This document shows, one piece after another, positions 11,409 through 23,849 of a stretch of DNA of 64,000 bases. How positions within the stretch are numbered: the first letter of the stretch is position 1; every line of letters begins with the position of its first letter. Location: contig NC_092567.1 of the NCBI RefSeq assembly GCF_037975245.1, forward strand, positions 4,534,214 through 4,598,213, given 5' to 3'. The notes beneath the pieces were generated by a model. That model made no database searches and was not told where the DNA came from. It saw nothing but the letters and a program-made list of their open reading frames with translations. The position numbers and the translations under genes are program-made. Origin of the DNA: Apostichopus japonicus (Eukaryota; Echinodermata; Holothuroidea; Aspidochirotida; Stichopodidae).

Positions 11409-13247
11409 ATTATGTTTAGATGCAATCTCCAGCAACTGTGTCGTCGATCTTTGAAGAAGAGCGCTGTAGACTTTCTGTATCTGTACACGATGCGAGCAGA
11501 GCTCTTTCACCGAATCCATAATGTCGTTGACATCACCAGTTTGTTCCAGGATACAGAGGATGGCAAACTTATCCCCCCCTGGTAATCTCTTCAAATGGTT
11601 GATGAGTTTCTTTCCAGCATTGGGGTCCAGACCACAGGCGAATCTAAACAGGTACTGAAGATCAAATGGATCTAAGAACCTCAGCATATCGGAGAGATCG
11701 TGTGCGTTCTTTACAAGAGTGACAAGGTGGTAGGCTGCATACCATTCACAGAATAGTTTATGATAAAAACGGACCATCGTTGTAAACAACACATTGTTTC
11801 CAATAGAATCATCGCTCACTACATCTTCCTCCACCAAAATGCCAATTGAAATATACTGGTCATATAATTCTGGCCCGACTCTTTGACAAAATCCAGTCTT
11901 AATCCATGACAATTGTTGGTTTTTCTTGTTTAATCCTTCGAAAGCTATTTTGTCCAGCTCATGATGTTCCATTTCATGAAGATATAACTCGTTGCTTCTA
12001 TTGTCTTTAAATTTCTGTTTCAGATGGTCGTAAAAACATCTAATCATGTGTTTGAAGAATTCTGTGACAGACTTGAACTTCATGAACTCTCTCTGATCAT
12101 GAGCCATGTGGGCAAACATCACGAATATGAGAGGCACCTGGCAAAGATCAGCAAGGATGGAGTTTTCATAGAGCCGTCGTTTTATTTCTTCCACTGCCTC
12201 ATCGTTGTTAGCTACTACGGCCTTGCGAATGTACTCATTCCAAGCTTTGTCATCGAATCCTGTTAGTTTGGCCCTCATAGTTTCTTTTCTAAGATATCCT
12301 GGAAGATATCTTGTCGTTAAGCTGACATCAAAGTCTGCAAACAGTTCCATCTTTATGATCTTGTGAACATCGTCATTATCATTGCTATCCCTGCCAGGAT
12401 ACTCATCATATCCATCCAAAATAATGTGGACGGACGAGCAACTGTGAATTATCTTTTCAAGCTCATGTTTGCTAACACGGAGTTCGTGGAAGAGAAGAAA
12501 TGACTTAATCGCCCTGTAGAGAGACTTTACACTTCCAAGTTGTCTTAACCGAAGAAGAATTAGTATTTCTACATTGTTCATCGGGGAATTCGATACGTCA
12601 TTACACCAATCGTAGGCCAGCTGAAGGGTTAACGTCGACTTACCATACCCGGGCTCTCCTTGTAAAATGCGTCTCTTGGATTTCAACCGAAAGTCAGTAT
12701 AAATACTTTTGTAAGATTCCAAACGCTCCCATGATCCTCTGGTGCCTGGCGTTAGCTCTGGTGCCAGACAAACGTCAACGCCCCCTTCTACAAAGACCTT
12801 GTCCACACAATAAAGTCTATCTTTTATATATGGCAGGGGTTGAATCGCATCATATTGGCTTTTATATGTCTTTTTGAGACCATCTATCAGAAACTGTTTC
12901 TTCTCTAAACAAAAAAACAGAAACATTATGTGTAAATGTTACCACGTATGACTACATGTGACGAACAATAAATTAGTGACACACATGGGAACACCTAAAT
13001 CTTAATTGTTTATACGTTATTGATATTACAATTTTGTTACTATTCTCTGTGTTATTAAGACGACAGAGTGAAAGGATGTTACATTTTTTAACAAAAGAAA
13101 ATAAAAATACGCAAATGGAAGTCAGAGTTCAAGGCAACTACCTTGAAGATCAGGATTCAGCTCCATTATCACGTGATTTACTTCAGACAGTCTACGAAGC
13201 GTAAAGGTGTCGTGTGAGTACAGCCCCTGCCCATCGTTTCCAAGAAT
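11409..13247 (-). CDS. NLR-like protein with NACHT NTPase domain (partial, two exons)
   Basis: NACHT proteins are cytosolic ATP/GTP-driven oligomerising switches, usually innate immune sensors. The large exon (11409-12904) encodes about 498 residues. Numbering its open frame from the ATG at 12926, Walker A is GEPGYGKST at residues 90-98 and the Walker B region is HIILDGYDEYPG at 167-178. A winged-helix-like stretch near the end contains FYHKLFCEWYAAYHL, equivalent to the EYFAA motif of other NLRs. The first ATG lies within a pyrimidine-rich acceptor (TTTGTTTAG, exon from 12904), so it is probably not the start. A second exon at 13142-13247 encodes 35 residues beginning ILGNDGQGLYS; it ends in phase 1 and joins the NACHT exon in frame (G plus AG gives GAG). 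The apparent stop at 11400 lies just after a GTAAGT donor (11403-11408), so a C-terminal part, often LRRs in this family, may follow. The N-terminal effector domain was not found. Neighbouring exon decay suggests a duplicated locus. Confidence 0.88.
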
Positions 13248-14009
13248 CTATTTTAAAGATATGAGCAAAATAGGGAATATAAATAATTACATCGTTCCGT
13301 TAACCGTCAAGATATATACTGCATTGTTTTAATGTTGCATATGGTTTGGTTCAATGTGTTTTTATTTAAAATGTGTTGGTAAAGAATATTTAATTCCTAG
13401 TAAGTGCAATGATTAATACATGACAAGAGAAACCAAGACAATTTTCAGACCAATACCCCTATGATGCCTAACTCTACGTGTTACGTGTACAATCATTAAA
13501 ATTACTTAAGCGCAAATAATTTAATATTCCAAACAGTAATATCCATCAACCGGAATATCTCTCACATGATAGTTAAAGAAGGTAACAAGAGTTAATGTTA
13601 TGTCGAATTACCATCTTGTTGAACCTAAAGAGAAAAGTAAATCAACTGAAACTGACTTACGATTTGCCCTTCATGTCTTCATCTAATGATCGTGTTGTTA
13701 CGAGTCCATATGCAGGTTTGTCCTCCTGTCAATTGAATAGGAAAATTCCTGTAAATAGCCTTGAATGTGTTAAGCAATGAACTTCAACCACATAATAAAA
13801 TTCCTTTGATTGTGTGCAGTAAAATGAATTTGAAATTCCATGGTCAGTACACTTGCGGCTGACATATGCGAAAACGCGTATCACGATGCCTAACATCATC
13901 ATTACGGTGATAATAGGAAAACTAATTTATTACAGCAACATGCCCGATACCACACGAACGCATAATGTACAACGTACGTTTTTGCTAAGCGGATGTCATT
14001 TAAAACAGA
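13248..14009. other. presumed intron of the NLR-like gene
   Basis: A 65-nt open stretch on the minus strand at 13661-13725 has splice-like borders but the wrong phase to join the 13142-13247 exon. Nothing else was seen. Confidence 0.4.
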
Positions 14010-14165
14010 TATAGGCTTTCTGTGTATCTGTATGAAGAATTGGTTATCTGAGTACAGCTCCTGCTCATTGAATCTTTTTTTTAATATGGGGAAAATAGTG
14101 AATCTAAATAATTACATCATTTCGTTAACCGTCAAATGCTGCACTGTTTTATAGTTGCTGTTAAT
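14010..14165 (-). pseudogene. decayed duplicate of the NLR 5' exon and its flanking intron
   Basis: This stretch matches 13170-13345 over the 5' part of the small NLR exon and about 90 bp of the intron before it (shared AAATAATTACATC and TTAACCGTCAA). Relative to the intact exon it has lost eight nucleotides just after ATTC, which puts a TGA in the expected frame after two codons. The downstream part still reads ELYSDNQFFIQ, comparable to GLYSHDTFTLR in the intact exon. I read it as the remnant of a tandem duplication. It could be a functional alternative exon only if it uses another acceptor. Confidence 0.6.
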
Positions 14166-16799
14166 TTTTCAGATCAAGGTTCAAGAATACTTTGTATTAA
14201 AGTGCAAGACAGTTCGCTTCACGGAGCAACGTCTTAAAACTGTTTGCGTCTGCTCAGAAAAAAGACTATAGGTCCCAACAGTCTTCCATGAAAACATTAA
14301 ATTTAATATACCTTTATAAACACTCAGTACTTAGCTATAATGAACCCATACATTACTTTGGATTATGCGCAAGCCTATAGGGATCGATATGCCTAGGTCT
14401 ATAATATGCGCAAAAGAAAAATCAAATGATGAAACCTATAACTAAACTACAAAAACAAGTGGTTGTCAAGTTTCGAAGCGGGTACTTATGCCGTAGACTA
14501 GCTACAGTATATGATGACCTTAATATCACGCAATGTATACTACTGTATGGTACAAAACTCTCTTCCATAGCGTCTGTGATAATGTTATAGTCTATGAACA
14601 CGCGGTGTGGTGTTTAAAATCAATATTATGTAAAACTGTGCACAGAGAGAAAATTATAAAAGTAAAACATATTTTCTTAGGAATCTCGACGACACAAGAA
14701 AACGCCCCGAAAAGGCCTAGTACTTGCTCACAACATTAATGAACATTTTCCTTATCTCCAACCAATATAGACAAGTCGGCCCAACCCCGGCTCGATCTGA
14801 CCCTTTTCCAGTTACAGTATGTGTAAATAACTTTTTTACGCAATGTCGATTAAAATAATCAAGCCTCAATGACTTATTGTGACGATGTATGAACGTTGCA
14901 TCAAAGACATTATAAACTGAAGCAAATGGTCAAAAGGACAGAGAAATAGTTTTCAACGACAAAAATACTGTGGTAATAATGTACTTTTTATTCTAGCAAC
15001 TCTCAACGCAGAGTGAATAAACATAGCTGTGAGATGAGAGTTTTTGTTATTTTTCGCTAAATATTTTTTTTATTCCAGTGATAAATTGCTCTTAAACTAT
15101 TGCTTCAAGATACTTGATCGTTTCAGAGGTTATTATGCCCAGTCCAAAAGATACAAAATACGATTACAACGTTTACAATGCTTTCCTGTAATATATTTGC
15201 AAGTTGTGCAGCTATATCAAGTTGCTACTTCATGCTGCGATTCAGCACGAGGAAGGATTTGATGCAATTATTTTACCAACTTAACCATCTGAGAGCTGTG
15301 AGGGCATTTAACTATAATGTTTAGTATTAAGTTCTTACAACTTACCAATTTCGGGTTTCTATCTTGTCTTAATATTAATTTATGAGGTTTGTTAAGTTGC
15401 TCTGATGTACAAAAAAATAGTCTTTTACAGATTATAACTCAAAACGCGTCACGTTGAAAAAAAATTGATAACTGTTGTTTTAATAGAAGAGTTATGGTAC
15501 CACCCTGTTTGTACAAACATTTCAGGAGGATATTTTGCCCTATTATTAAATGAAGAACCCTCAAACTTTGGGATGTTACAAATCAAAAAACAATTTCCTG
15601 TTGTGATGTTCCATATTTGTGTGAGCCTGGATATAGTACTTCAAGTTCATTCAATTAAATAATCTGCAAAATCCATTGTCACATAAACAAATACTAGTTA
15701 CAATGTACTGTCTGCTTCTGGTTTAATTCACTTAAAAGACATTACTTTACAATAAATATCAATAGACACATATATGTACAGTGTGTATTAGAATTTGCAA
15801 ATTTCTCAAGAAAGGCAGTAAGTCAATAAAATGATATTTGTTCCAAAGTAAAAAGTATAACCTTTAGGTATGTAGTTTGTAAACCATTTTTTTTTTCAGT
15901 TCATTACATGTCCAGACGAGTCAGTTGAACAACATTATTTTAAGGTTAGTTAAAAATGAGCTCATGTGCGAAATGGTTCTCAAAAAAGCATATTAGGTCA
16001 TTCTGTGTCAAATCACGATTGGCTGTTGCTAGACCCTATCAAATAATTACCACCTTCATTGCATGATCAGAGCGCCGAGAATACGCATATTCTGACTATT
16101 ATTGTCCCACTTCGAAATTCTGCAATTTGTATTGTGTATTACTGTATTTAGTTTGTAAATTCCTCTAATGGATCTTATATCATTTATCTTACAAATGTGT
16201 ACATTAAAAGTTCTTTGTATGATACTAGTTATATTTGTATTGCAAAGGTGAAGTGTATATTATAGGCCCTGAAAAATTAATATTACCCAACGCTGGGGTC
16301 GGTGGATTTCTAACCAAAATATGATTCAGGGTTTGGTCATTCTGCATTTACATTGACAATGACCCATATGCGTGTGGTGGTTCAAAATTACGTCAATTCA
16401 GTTTGCCTCAAATATTGGTTAAGGGGTCTAATCAGTACACTGAGTCAAACCTTTTGATACTGTATTTTCATTTAAAATTGGGAAATTATCATCTGCAAAG
16501 GACTAGAATTATGTCGCGTTTTACGAGATTAAAACGTGCTAGGGCCTAAATGCACCAGCATCGATAAAAGAGATAAATACATTTTGTGCGTGTAATTTGT
16601 GTCGAAGGTAAATGCCAATGTATTGAGACGAAAACCAGCAGCAGGATTAGGTTATATTGAGAGATAAGAGGTTTACATCAACATTTGCTATAACAGTCCT
16701 TATGTTAAAAGAACATACATTATAACAGATTACAACACACTGAGAACACCACAATATTTTAGCCATATGTGTTTCATGGTATATGTGTAAGTATACGTG
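14166..16799. other. no gene recognised
   Basis: AT-rich. Small ORFs of up to about 70 codons without recognisable domains. Confidence 0.45.
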
Positions 16800-17280
16800 G
16801 TCTTACTATACACGAGCTGCTATATAGGATCGACTATGTACGGCATCCACAATAACAAATCCACTATGCCTGGTGAGCGATGAAGATCCATTATAAACGA
16901 TCCGCTTTACACGATCCACTATGCTGGATCCACTTTACAGGATCGAATACATATGATCCAATATGCTGGATGCAATGTTAACGATCCACTGTGCTGAAAC
17001 CACTTTACATGATCACTATTCTGGATCCACCACGCAAGATCTACTATGCACTATTTACGATCATCTATGTTGAAAGATTAAAGATACACTATAAAGGGTC
17101 ATATATGTATTACTCACTATACCCGATGCAATATGCTGGATCCACTGCACATTCCGCTACATACGATCCATTATAAACGATCCACTTTACACGATTCACT
17201 ATACTGGATCCACTTTACATGATCCACTATACATTATCTAATATACATGATCCAATATGCACTATCGCAAGCGAATACTG
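16800..17280. repeat. degenerate GATCCAC minisatellite
   Basis: Roughly thirty loosely spaced units of 14-17 bp related to GATCCACTATGCTG and GATCCACTTTACAC, with many substitutions and length changes. No coding potential. Confidence 0.8.
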
Positions 17281-17290
17281 CTTGGGATCA

Positions 17291-17890
17291 TTGTATCTTA
17301 CGTGACGATTATATTATTATCTTGATATGTCCAGCCCTAGAAAACAGGAGATTTATGAAGATACAGAGACTTACCCTTACTGATATAAGTTTACAGAATA
17401 TCATTTGATAAAAGTTATCAGACACTGGGTAAATGGGAATTTTCTTCCCAATGTCGTTGCTCCACGGACTAGAGAATATCCAGGTATTTTAACTTATAAC
17501 GTGTATATGCATGTGAAATACCGAATTTTGTAACAATCCAGCTGACGTTGACGAATTTTAATCGTAATATAAAATTAATATAATACGCTTTCAATAATGT
17601 CTTTAATATTGGACATTCACTACCACAATATCTAAACTACTCGCTTCGGATCATTGAAACATTCTGCTGAATTCCCGTCGTCGGTTTTCTTTTTAATTAC
17701 ATCTAACAGTGTGTCAAATAACGTTATACTTGTCTTCCGAAGAAAAAAACGTACGTCAACGTGTACACAATTATATATTTAGGCAAAGCTAGGCGAAAGC
17801 GAACAAAGATGATAGTTCACAAGTAGACTCACAGAACTTCCAAACAGTTTCTAAACTTATAGTAACTCGTGAAGTTTTTTGAGGTATATA
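17291..17890. other. no gene recognised
   Basis: AT-rich sequence with nothing recognisable. Confidence 0.45.
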
Positions 17891-18058
17891 CAGGCGCGTA
17901 TCCAAGGGGGGGGCGTTGGGGCGCGCGCCCCCCGGGTAAGGAAAAGAGGAGAGAAAAAAGGGAAGAAAAAAGGGAAAAGGAGGGGAAAAAAGAAAAGGAG
18001 GAGAGGAAGGAAGGGAAAAGAAAAAGAAAAAAGAGAGAAAAAGGAGAAAAGGAGGGAG
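17891..18058 (+). repeat. element end-like sequence followed by a 121-nt purine tract
   Basis: CAGGCGCGTATCC at 17891 is the reverse complement of the sequence ending at 23993, so it looks like a mobile-element end. A G run, a GC-rich palindrome (GGGGCGCGCGCCCC) and 121 consecutive purines (17938-18058) follow. Long lysine/arginine/glutamate ORFs on one strand and serine/phenylalanine/proline ORFs on the other come from this composition and are not genes. Confidence 0.6.
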
Positions 18059-18439
18059 TAGAAGATAGCCGAGACCTCGGGAAGAGAGAGAGGAACAGTC
18101 ATAGTTAAAGCGCTGATCCCTATTATATACACAGGGTATCCAGTGACAGATCAAGGATTACGGAGGGGGTGTGCGCCTCACCCTACCCCTTACACCGACA
18201 ACTCCATTTTTGACGTTTCCATTTTTCCTCTCTCACTAATGTATCTATATAAATGCTACATATGGTCTATCATAACGCGTGTGTGACTATGGACTCCTTA
18301 AACAATTGTACAATTGTGCTATATTGAACCAACTGTGGCTGGTCTTGAACTCGACCGAGTCGTCGGGGTACATGACGCATTTCGGGAAGGGGCGACCCCC
18401 CCCCCCGAGCAAATTTTCTTTATGACATCGCTAGTAATT

Positions 18440-18612
18440 TCAAAATAGACGATGCTTAGATGCAACTTACAAGGCCTGGGAAGTGTCATTTCCAGCGATC
18501 TGGGAGGCGTTTTCGGCCAAATTTTTCTTGTACGCTTCGCTCCAACTCATGGTGGCGCTTCGCTTAGATAGTTTGCCTACAGGCTTCGCCCCTCCCTTGG
18601 CAATTACTCGCT
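18440..18612 (+). mobile_element. hAT-type miniature element, fragment
   Basis: Contains GTACGCTTCGCTCCAAC and GGCGCTTCGCTTAGATAG, inverted relative to the complete copy at 37218-37559, and ends ACACGCCTG. Diverged, with no target duplication found. Confidence 0.5.
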
Positions 18613-18714
18613 ACACGCCTGTTCGAATTTGTAAAGCAAAGAGCGGATAAAACATCATATCAGTGAGCATTGAAATGCATGTTCCACGATGAACAGCCTC
18701 AAAAACTGTCTATG

Positions 18715-19174
18715 TGTGTAGTCAAAGGCGTAGGAGCCCAATTGGATTTGGGGGCTGTAATGACCTGCCCGAAAAAAAGCCAAAATTTTCCCGCGCGCGA
18801 AGCGCGCGTTCAACACATCGATGCCAATATCATATAAGCAAGCATCGGTCATTACATTGTATGGCATCGTATACCTTACGATCCGTGAAAGTTGCAAAGT
18901 GTACCGCCGGATGCTAATGTAAACAACGAAATGTCTTATGTGGATGAAAAAAAAAAGCATACAGATCCATTTATGTCAAAACTCTCCTTTACAGTAGTAA
19001 TGTCGGCCAAGCTTAGAACTTTATTTTAATTACCAAGGAGATCATTTTTAGGATATTCATTGCTATTTATATTTCTTTCAGTAGGTGCCCGAAAAAAATG
19101 GGAAAAAATTTGGTTGCGGGGGGAGGGGGGCTGCATCCCCCACCTCCTACGGGACATACGCCTATGTGTGTAGT
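18715..19174. mobile_element. hAT-type non-autonomous element, 444 bp, with 8-bp TSD
   Basis: The element (18723-19166) starts CAAAGGCGTA and ends TACGCCTATG, giving ~10-bp inverted ends with one mismatch. It is flanked by perfect 8-bp direct repeats TGTGTAGT at 18715-18722 and 19167-19174. An 8-bp duplication and CA...TG ends fit the hAT superfamily. The interior has G and A runs and a GCGCGCGAAGCGCGCG palindrome near 18790 and encodes nothing. A matching left end alone (CATAGGCGTAGG) occurs at 50608. Confidence 0.75.
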
Positions 19175-19614
19175 GTTCGGTCTCGATATACCTGATATCG
19201 GAAATATCTGCTATTTTTCATTTCCTTCAACCAAGTTTTATAATAGCCATTATAAGAGGTTGCAATATTTCTACACCAATAAATTAACTGTGTCGGAATT
19301 TTAGAAAATTTCCTGACCAACATTCTTCTTCATACTTATCTCTACTCGTGCAATTTTGACCTGTCTGTTAGGGGTTCAAGGAGGTTTTTCTATATTGGTT
19401 GTCCATAGATTGAATTTTCTGCAACATTATGGGTATGTTTTGAAGTGATTTTATTCACGAGAAATGTGAGTTTTCAAATTCTCAACAAATAATGGTCTTA
19501 AAACCTTGAAAAGTGGGGCTTTCGGATATTGTGGGCCGTGATGTAAAATCACCTACAAAAGCAAAGATCCATAGGACATGCAATGAGTTCGAACACGATG
19601 TGTGACTGCATGTA
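19175..19614. other. no gene recognised
   Basis: Nothing recognisable. Confidence 0.45.
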
Positions 19615-22600
19615 GGCCATCAGCTGAAGCTCAAAATGTGGCTGTAAAATCAGTTTCGTTCCAGCAACAACGGGTCTAGACTTTTAATGCATTTTTGGGT
19701 AGTTTAATGCATCACAAACATTATATCAAAAGTTCTCCAAAAAATTTCCTGCAGTATTTTTGTAAGAAACCCTTGAAATTGGGTATGTTATGTAGACATT
19801 ACGTGCTACGATGCTATGTATTAGGAACACATGTGCTAACGTTAGATTTGGTACAGTGGTGCATACATACCACTCTTTTCTTATATGTTAAATTACGACT
19901 GATATATTTTTTTGGTAAAATAGTTGGGTCAGGGTTACAAGAATGGTGGAAGAGGATTCTGGTCTAAGGGTCAGTGAGGGTTGTTTTCAGGCATTACAAG
20001 CTGTGCCCCCCCCCCCTCCATTTTCGCCAAAATGGTAAAAAATCACATTTTCAACTTTGAAATATGAAATACAATTTTTGCACATTATAACTTAAGGGTA
20101 TTAATTATAAAAATGTACCACTTTTAATAAACTCAGATATAATGCTTTGTAATAAATCAAATATTTTTAGATTTTCCCCCTATGTTATGAATGCATTTCG
20201 TCTGTGCATGTATGCGTAAATATACACATATAATGAAAAGTTCCTCTCCATAATTGTTACACTCCCCATCCAAACTGTTTTACAAATGTGACCCCCTCCC
20301 CCTCTACTTTACATGTAGCTAAATCCCTAGTTACAATGAGATGTACCAATGCCCCAAGACCAGTGAGCTATTTCTTTTGTATAAATCAATATATAAGATG
20401 GCACACTAAGACGTCATGGCATATCGTAGATGTGAAATAAAGTTATAGTCGGTATATATCCGTTACCTTAGTACTCTTTCTACAGTCTTCTGCAAAACTA
20501 GGTACTCTCTCCTTGTTACTGAAACGACATGTTTATAATTCGTATTCCTGCAAAAAGAGTTTCCAAGGGAGTTAACGTATAAAAGAAAAGATCGACAAGG
20601 TTTCGAATGGTATTTTGAATAATAATAGTTCTATATTCTACAAATAATATGAATAATAAAGGTGAATGGTACAAATAAGTGAATAACAAAGACAGTTAAC
20701 TTAAGCCCCAGATAGAAAGAAATAATGTATCTATTAAGACTGGGTCGATACACTCAATGGTGTAGTAGAGCTGGGCCTTTGCGATGATTCAAGATACAGG
20801 TTCTTCATCAAAAGGCGCGGCGCGGAATTAATAAGTGATTAAAAGTTCATCCAAGGACAGTTGTACTAGTCTTAACAGTATCCACTTCAATTCACTGCAT
20901 GGAAGTCAGATATGGTATGGAAAAGGGAAAGTCTATTCCGTAGTAGAGGTGAAGATAATTAGATGAAATAAAAGTCACTAAAGACTTGAATATCCTTCAG
21001 TCAAAACTTGAACAGATGCACAGAACATATTAACAATATGAATAAAACAGGTAACGAAATGTTACGGCAAACAATAAAGAACCGTGATATTGGAACAGGG
21101 TCAGGGGCGATGGTTCCCCAACAACAGTATATAAACCTTTGACTGGTTTCAGGACGCGGTATTTGCGTCATCGTCATCAGTAAATGTAGTTGTGAATATG
21201 CAAGAGGTAAAGCATGCCCATAACACCCTCCTCCCCCCTCCCCTCCCCTCTCAAAAAAAGTGTGATTTGAAGAAAATGTGGATATTTATCAAAGGTGTCT
21301 GGTAGGTAGGGTAATCTAAGTAAAACTACTAATAGCTAAAATGAATATATGAATAAGATCATGTTTTCTGGTTCCTTTAAACTCTGGGGAACAAAATAAT
21401 GACAACATGACTTTGAAAAAGTTAACCCTCTTCACAAACTTCAAACTTGATTAAAATTTCAGACTAAGATATCAAGATTTAACACCATCACAGTTCATCC
21501 TCCAAATCATCTTCCCCTGCATCAACAATCTCAACATCTTCTTGGAAGTTGCTGCAATTTCTATATTTACATAGGTCTGTACACGGTAGTTGTGCATTCA
21601 TTCAGGAACATCTTCCTTTAAGACATTTGCCGACTCTACAGCTACTGCTGACACACTGAAGCAAAACATCTGGGTCAGGTGGCTTCGTCATCCAAGTGAT
21701 TATAAGGTCATCATTTTCAAGTTTCCATCCATGTCCCTCTGGTGAGAGTGCATCAATCCTTTGCTGCAATGCCCTACTGTGAATAGCAGCCTGGTTGGTG
21801 CAGCGCTTAACATGCTGGATCAGAGCATCTTTTGTTGGTGGTAAACTCTGCTCTGAGGAGATGAACAGAACACCTTGTACCATGAAATTCGATATTTTTG
21901 AGTCTCACATTTTATGATGGGGTACCAATATAATTACAATTCAGCTAGAAATATGTTGCAAATTACTTTAATAATTTCAATGGAAAGATTAACCTGATAT
22001 TGCATCTCAAAGCGTTTAGAGAATTTTTTAATTTTCCTTGAGGGAGGACCCCCATATTCCAAAAGTCCTAGATCCACCCCTGAACACTCAATGAACCACA
22101 CATTGGAGAGAGAGTACTTTACAGTACCTTTCAAGATCTGTATGTCTTCCTTGTCAAGAATTGTATCTAGTTTCTTCAACATAGAGAGTGGTACCTCACT
22201 TCAATGGCAACACGGTCTTTTCCTCTAATATTCATAAAATCTGGGCTCATCTTTTTTCCGCTCTGCTGCTTGTCGAAGCAATACCTTAATAAAATGAAAT
22301 AAAAAAAGCAAATTGTTTTGCATTTTCTGTTGATCAAAATGTAAGTCTGAACAAATAAAAACTAAGACAATTTTATTTATATAGGTACAGTATGTGATCT
22401 GCTCATCTTCTATGGACAAACAAAGACACATTCAAATTTTGCAAACCAGTGTCATGCAAAAAAGAATTAAAACAGGCTTTTTTTTGACAGTACAGTACAT
22501 TATCTCTTAATGTTATGGTTTAAATTATACAATGGTAGATTATATCTGTTACTAATAATAAAGGAGACAGATACTTGTTCATTTTGGTAAAGCTAGACAG

Positions 22601-23751
22601 GCTGACCATAAGACCTTGCAAACCTAACCTTATTGCACCTTTGTTACACTTATTTTTCTAACTAATATAATATCTCTATCATTCAAATAAAGGGCCACAG
22701 TAAGAAAACTATGAAGCCTGTATTTAACACTTAGGCTAGTGCCCAGATGGAGAATTTGAAACAAATTTCCGTTCCTACCACCATATAACAAAACAAATCA
22801 GATGACCATGCCACTAATTATATTATGTTCAGGTCCAACACTGTGCCCTTTGACTTGGATTATATCCCTTAAGAGCTACTGATCTTGCATTATGCAACTT
22901 CTCTTAACACTTCAACTATGCCACAGAAGTACAAGTAGAGTCGTGTAGTATGCTTAGGCTTACTGTACCTCCATCGAAAGTCTCTGCCTGATGCAGCTTG
23001 TCCCGTTTGCAACGCCTAGTAATGTATTGTTTCTTTTCCCACATATAATAAATTGAACAGGCAATACACCAGAGCTTCTGCTTGGTTTCCTTGATCTTTT
23101 CCGTCAATTCTTCGTTTAAAATCATATGGGGTCTCCTCTGGAACTGTCCGTTTTCTTGCAGCAATGTGCTTGCTATCAATGAACCGCCTGTAACATTTAT
23201 CGTGGAACCCCATCATACTATGCTGTTGAACACACGCTTGATCGTAGTAGGCCATGGAGTAATCAGTAGTACGGCGATATCACTGTCTCCGCCGCTGAGA
23301 TTAAGCCAATCTTTAGCGCAGGAAGTAACTTTAGTCCATCGTTTATTCGTCAGTGCCTTGAATGCTTCAAATTTTACAGATTCAATGTGCACTGAGCACT
23401 GTAGATTTCCGTGTGTCGGAGACTGACTAGCGCCCGTGGGAGCCGCCATGTTTGTTGTTTTCTACAAAGATTGCACACAGAACTCATGGCTCATTGGACA
23501 ATTCATATCACATGGTACAGACATCTCACTGGCGCACAACTTTTGAACGTAAAACGGCAAGTTTCTTAATATACGCAATAAAAAATATAGTTCGATCTTT
23601 CGAGCGGAATTGCAAAAAAACTGCAGGAAAGTACATGGAGAACTTTTGGATCATTAATCTTAATTAATGTATGTATTCAATGCTGTAGAGAAATTTTAGA
23701 CCCGCAGTTGCTGGAACGAAACAAGCGAATTTCGACCTTCAGCTGATGGCC
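19615..23751. mobile_element. 4.1-kb DNA element with ~150-bp terminal inverted repeats
   Basis: Left end 19615-19765 and right end 23610-23751 are inverted copies. The outer 15 bp are identical (GGCCATCAGCTGAAG), followed by matching blocks TTTCGTTCCAGCAAC, CGGGTCTA, AAAAGTTCTCCA and TTTCCTGCAGT at similar spacing and with moderate divergence. TA flanks both ends (19613-19614 and 23752-23753), a possible 2-bp target duplication. The minus strand carries a broken multi-part gene (21488-23449). The left half (19766-21487) has no recognisable coding sequence. The superfamily is not identified. Divergence between the ends and damage to the gene indicate an old, inactive copy. Confidence 0.65.
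21488..23449 (-). pseudogene. broken gene of a cysteine-rich transposon-like family (CXC-like C terminus)
   Basis: Gene order on the minus strand is: an N-terminal part starting at an ATG at 23447 (MAAPTGASQSPTHGNL), then a HDKCYRRFIDSKHIAARKR part near 23200, then a part with TRRCKRDKLHQAETFDGG near 22990, then after a gap a C-terminal part (21883-21488) with LPPTKDALIQHVKRC, GHGWKLENDDLI and a cysteine cluster resembling a tesmin/TSO1 CXC domain. I recognise this arrangement from large families of uncharacterised, repetitive proteins in invertebrate and fish genomes, from memory and without a search. Damage: a frame change between GGDSDIA and YYDQACV, a second between AARKR and TRRC, and an in-frame TGA (21602-21604) inside the cysteine cluster, after which the frame stays open to a stop at 21488-21490. 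The 22-kb middle part is missing or unrecognised. No function is assigned; position between inverted repeats suggests a transposon protein. Confidence 0.7.
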
Positions 23752-23849
23752 TAATGGTGACAATCTTCAAAAAGGTTATAATGGATGGAAAAAAACTTTT
23801 AGGAAATACTTGGTTCTCAGGCAAAAGTGTACATCTGGTTGGTCATTTT

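Noticed and set aside
12024-12266. Plus-strand ORF within the NACHT exon
   Set aside because: Antisense shadow of the NACHT coding sequence.
13661-13725. Minus-strand 65-nt open stretch with acceptor and GTAAGT donor, upstream of the NLR exons
   Set aside because: It ends in phase 2, and joining it to 13142-13247 in that phase gives an early stop.
17789-18154. Lysine/glutamate and serine/phenylalanine/proline ORFs on opposite strands
   Set aside because: Produced by a 121-nt purine tract, with no ordinary coding composition.
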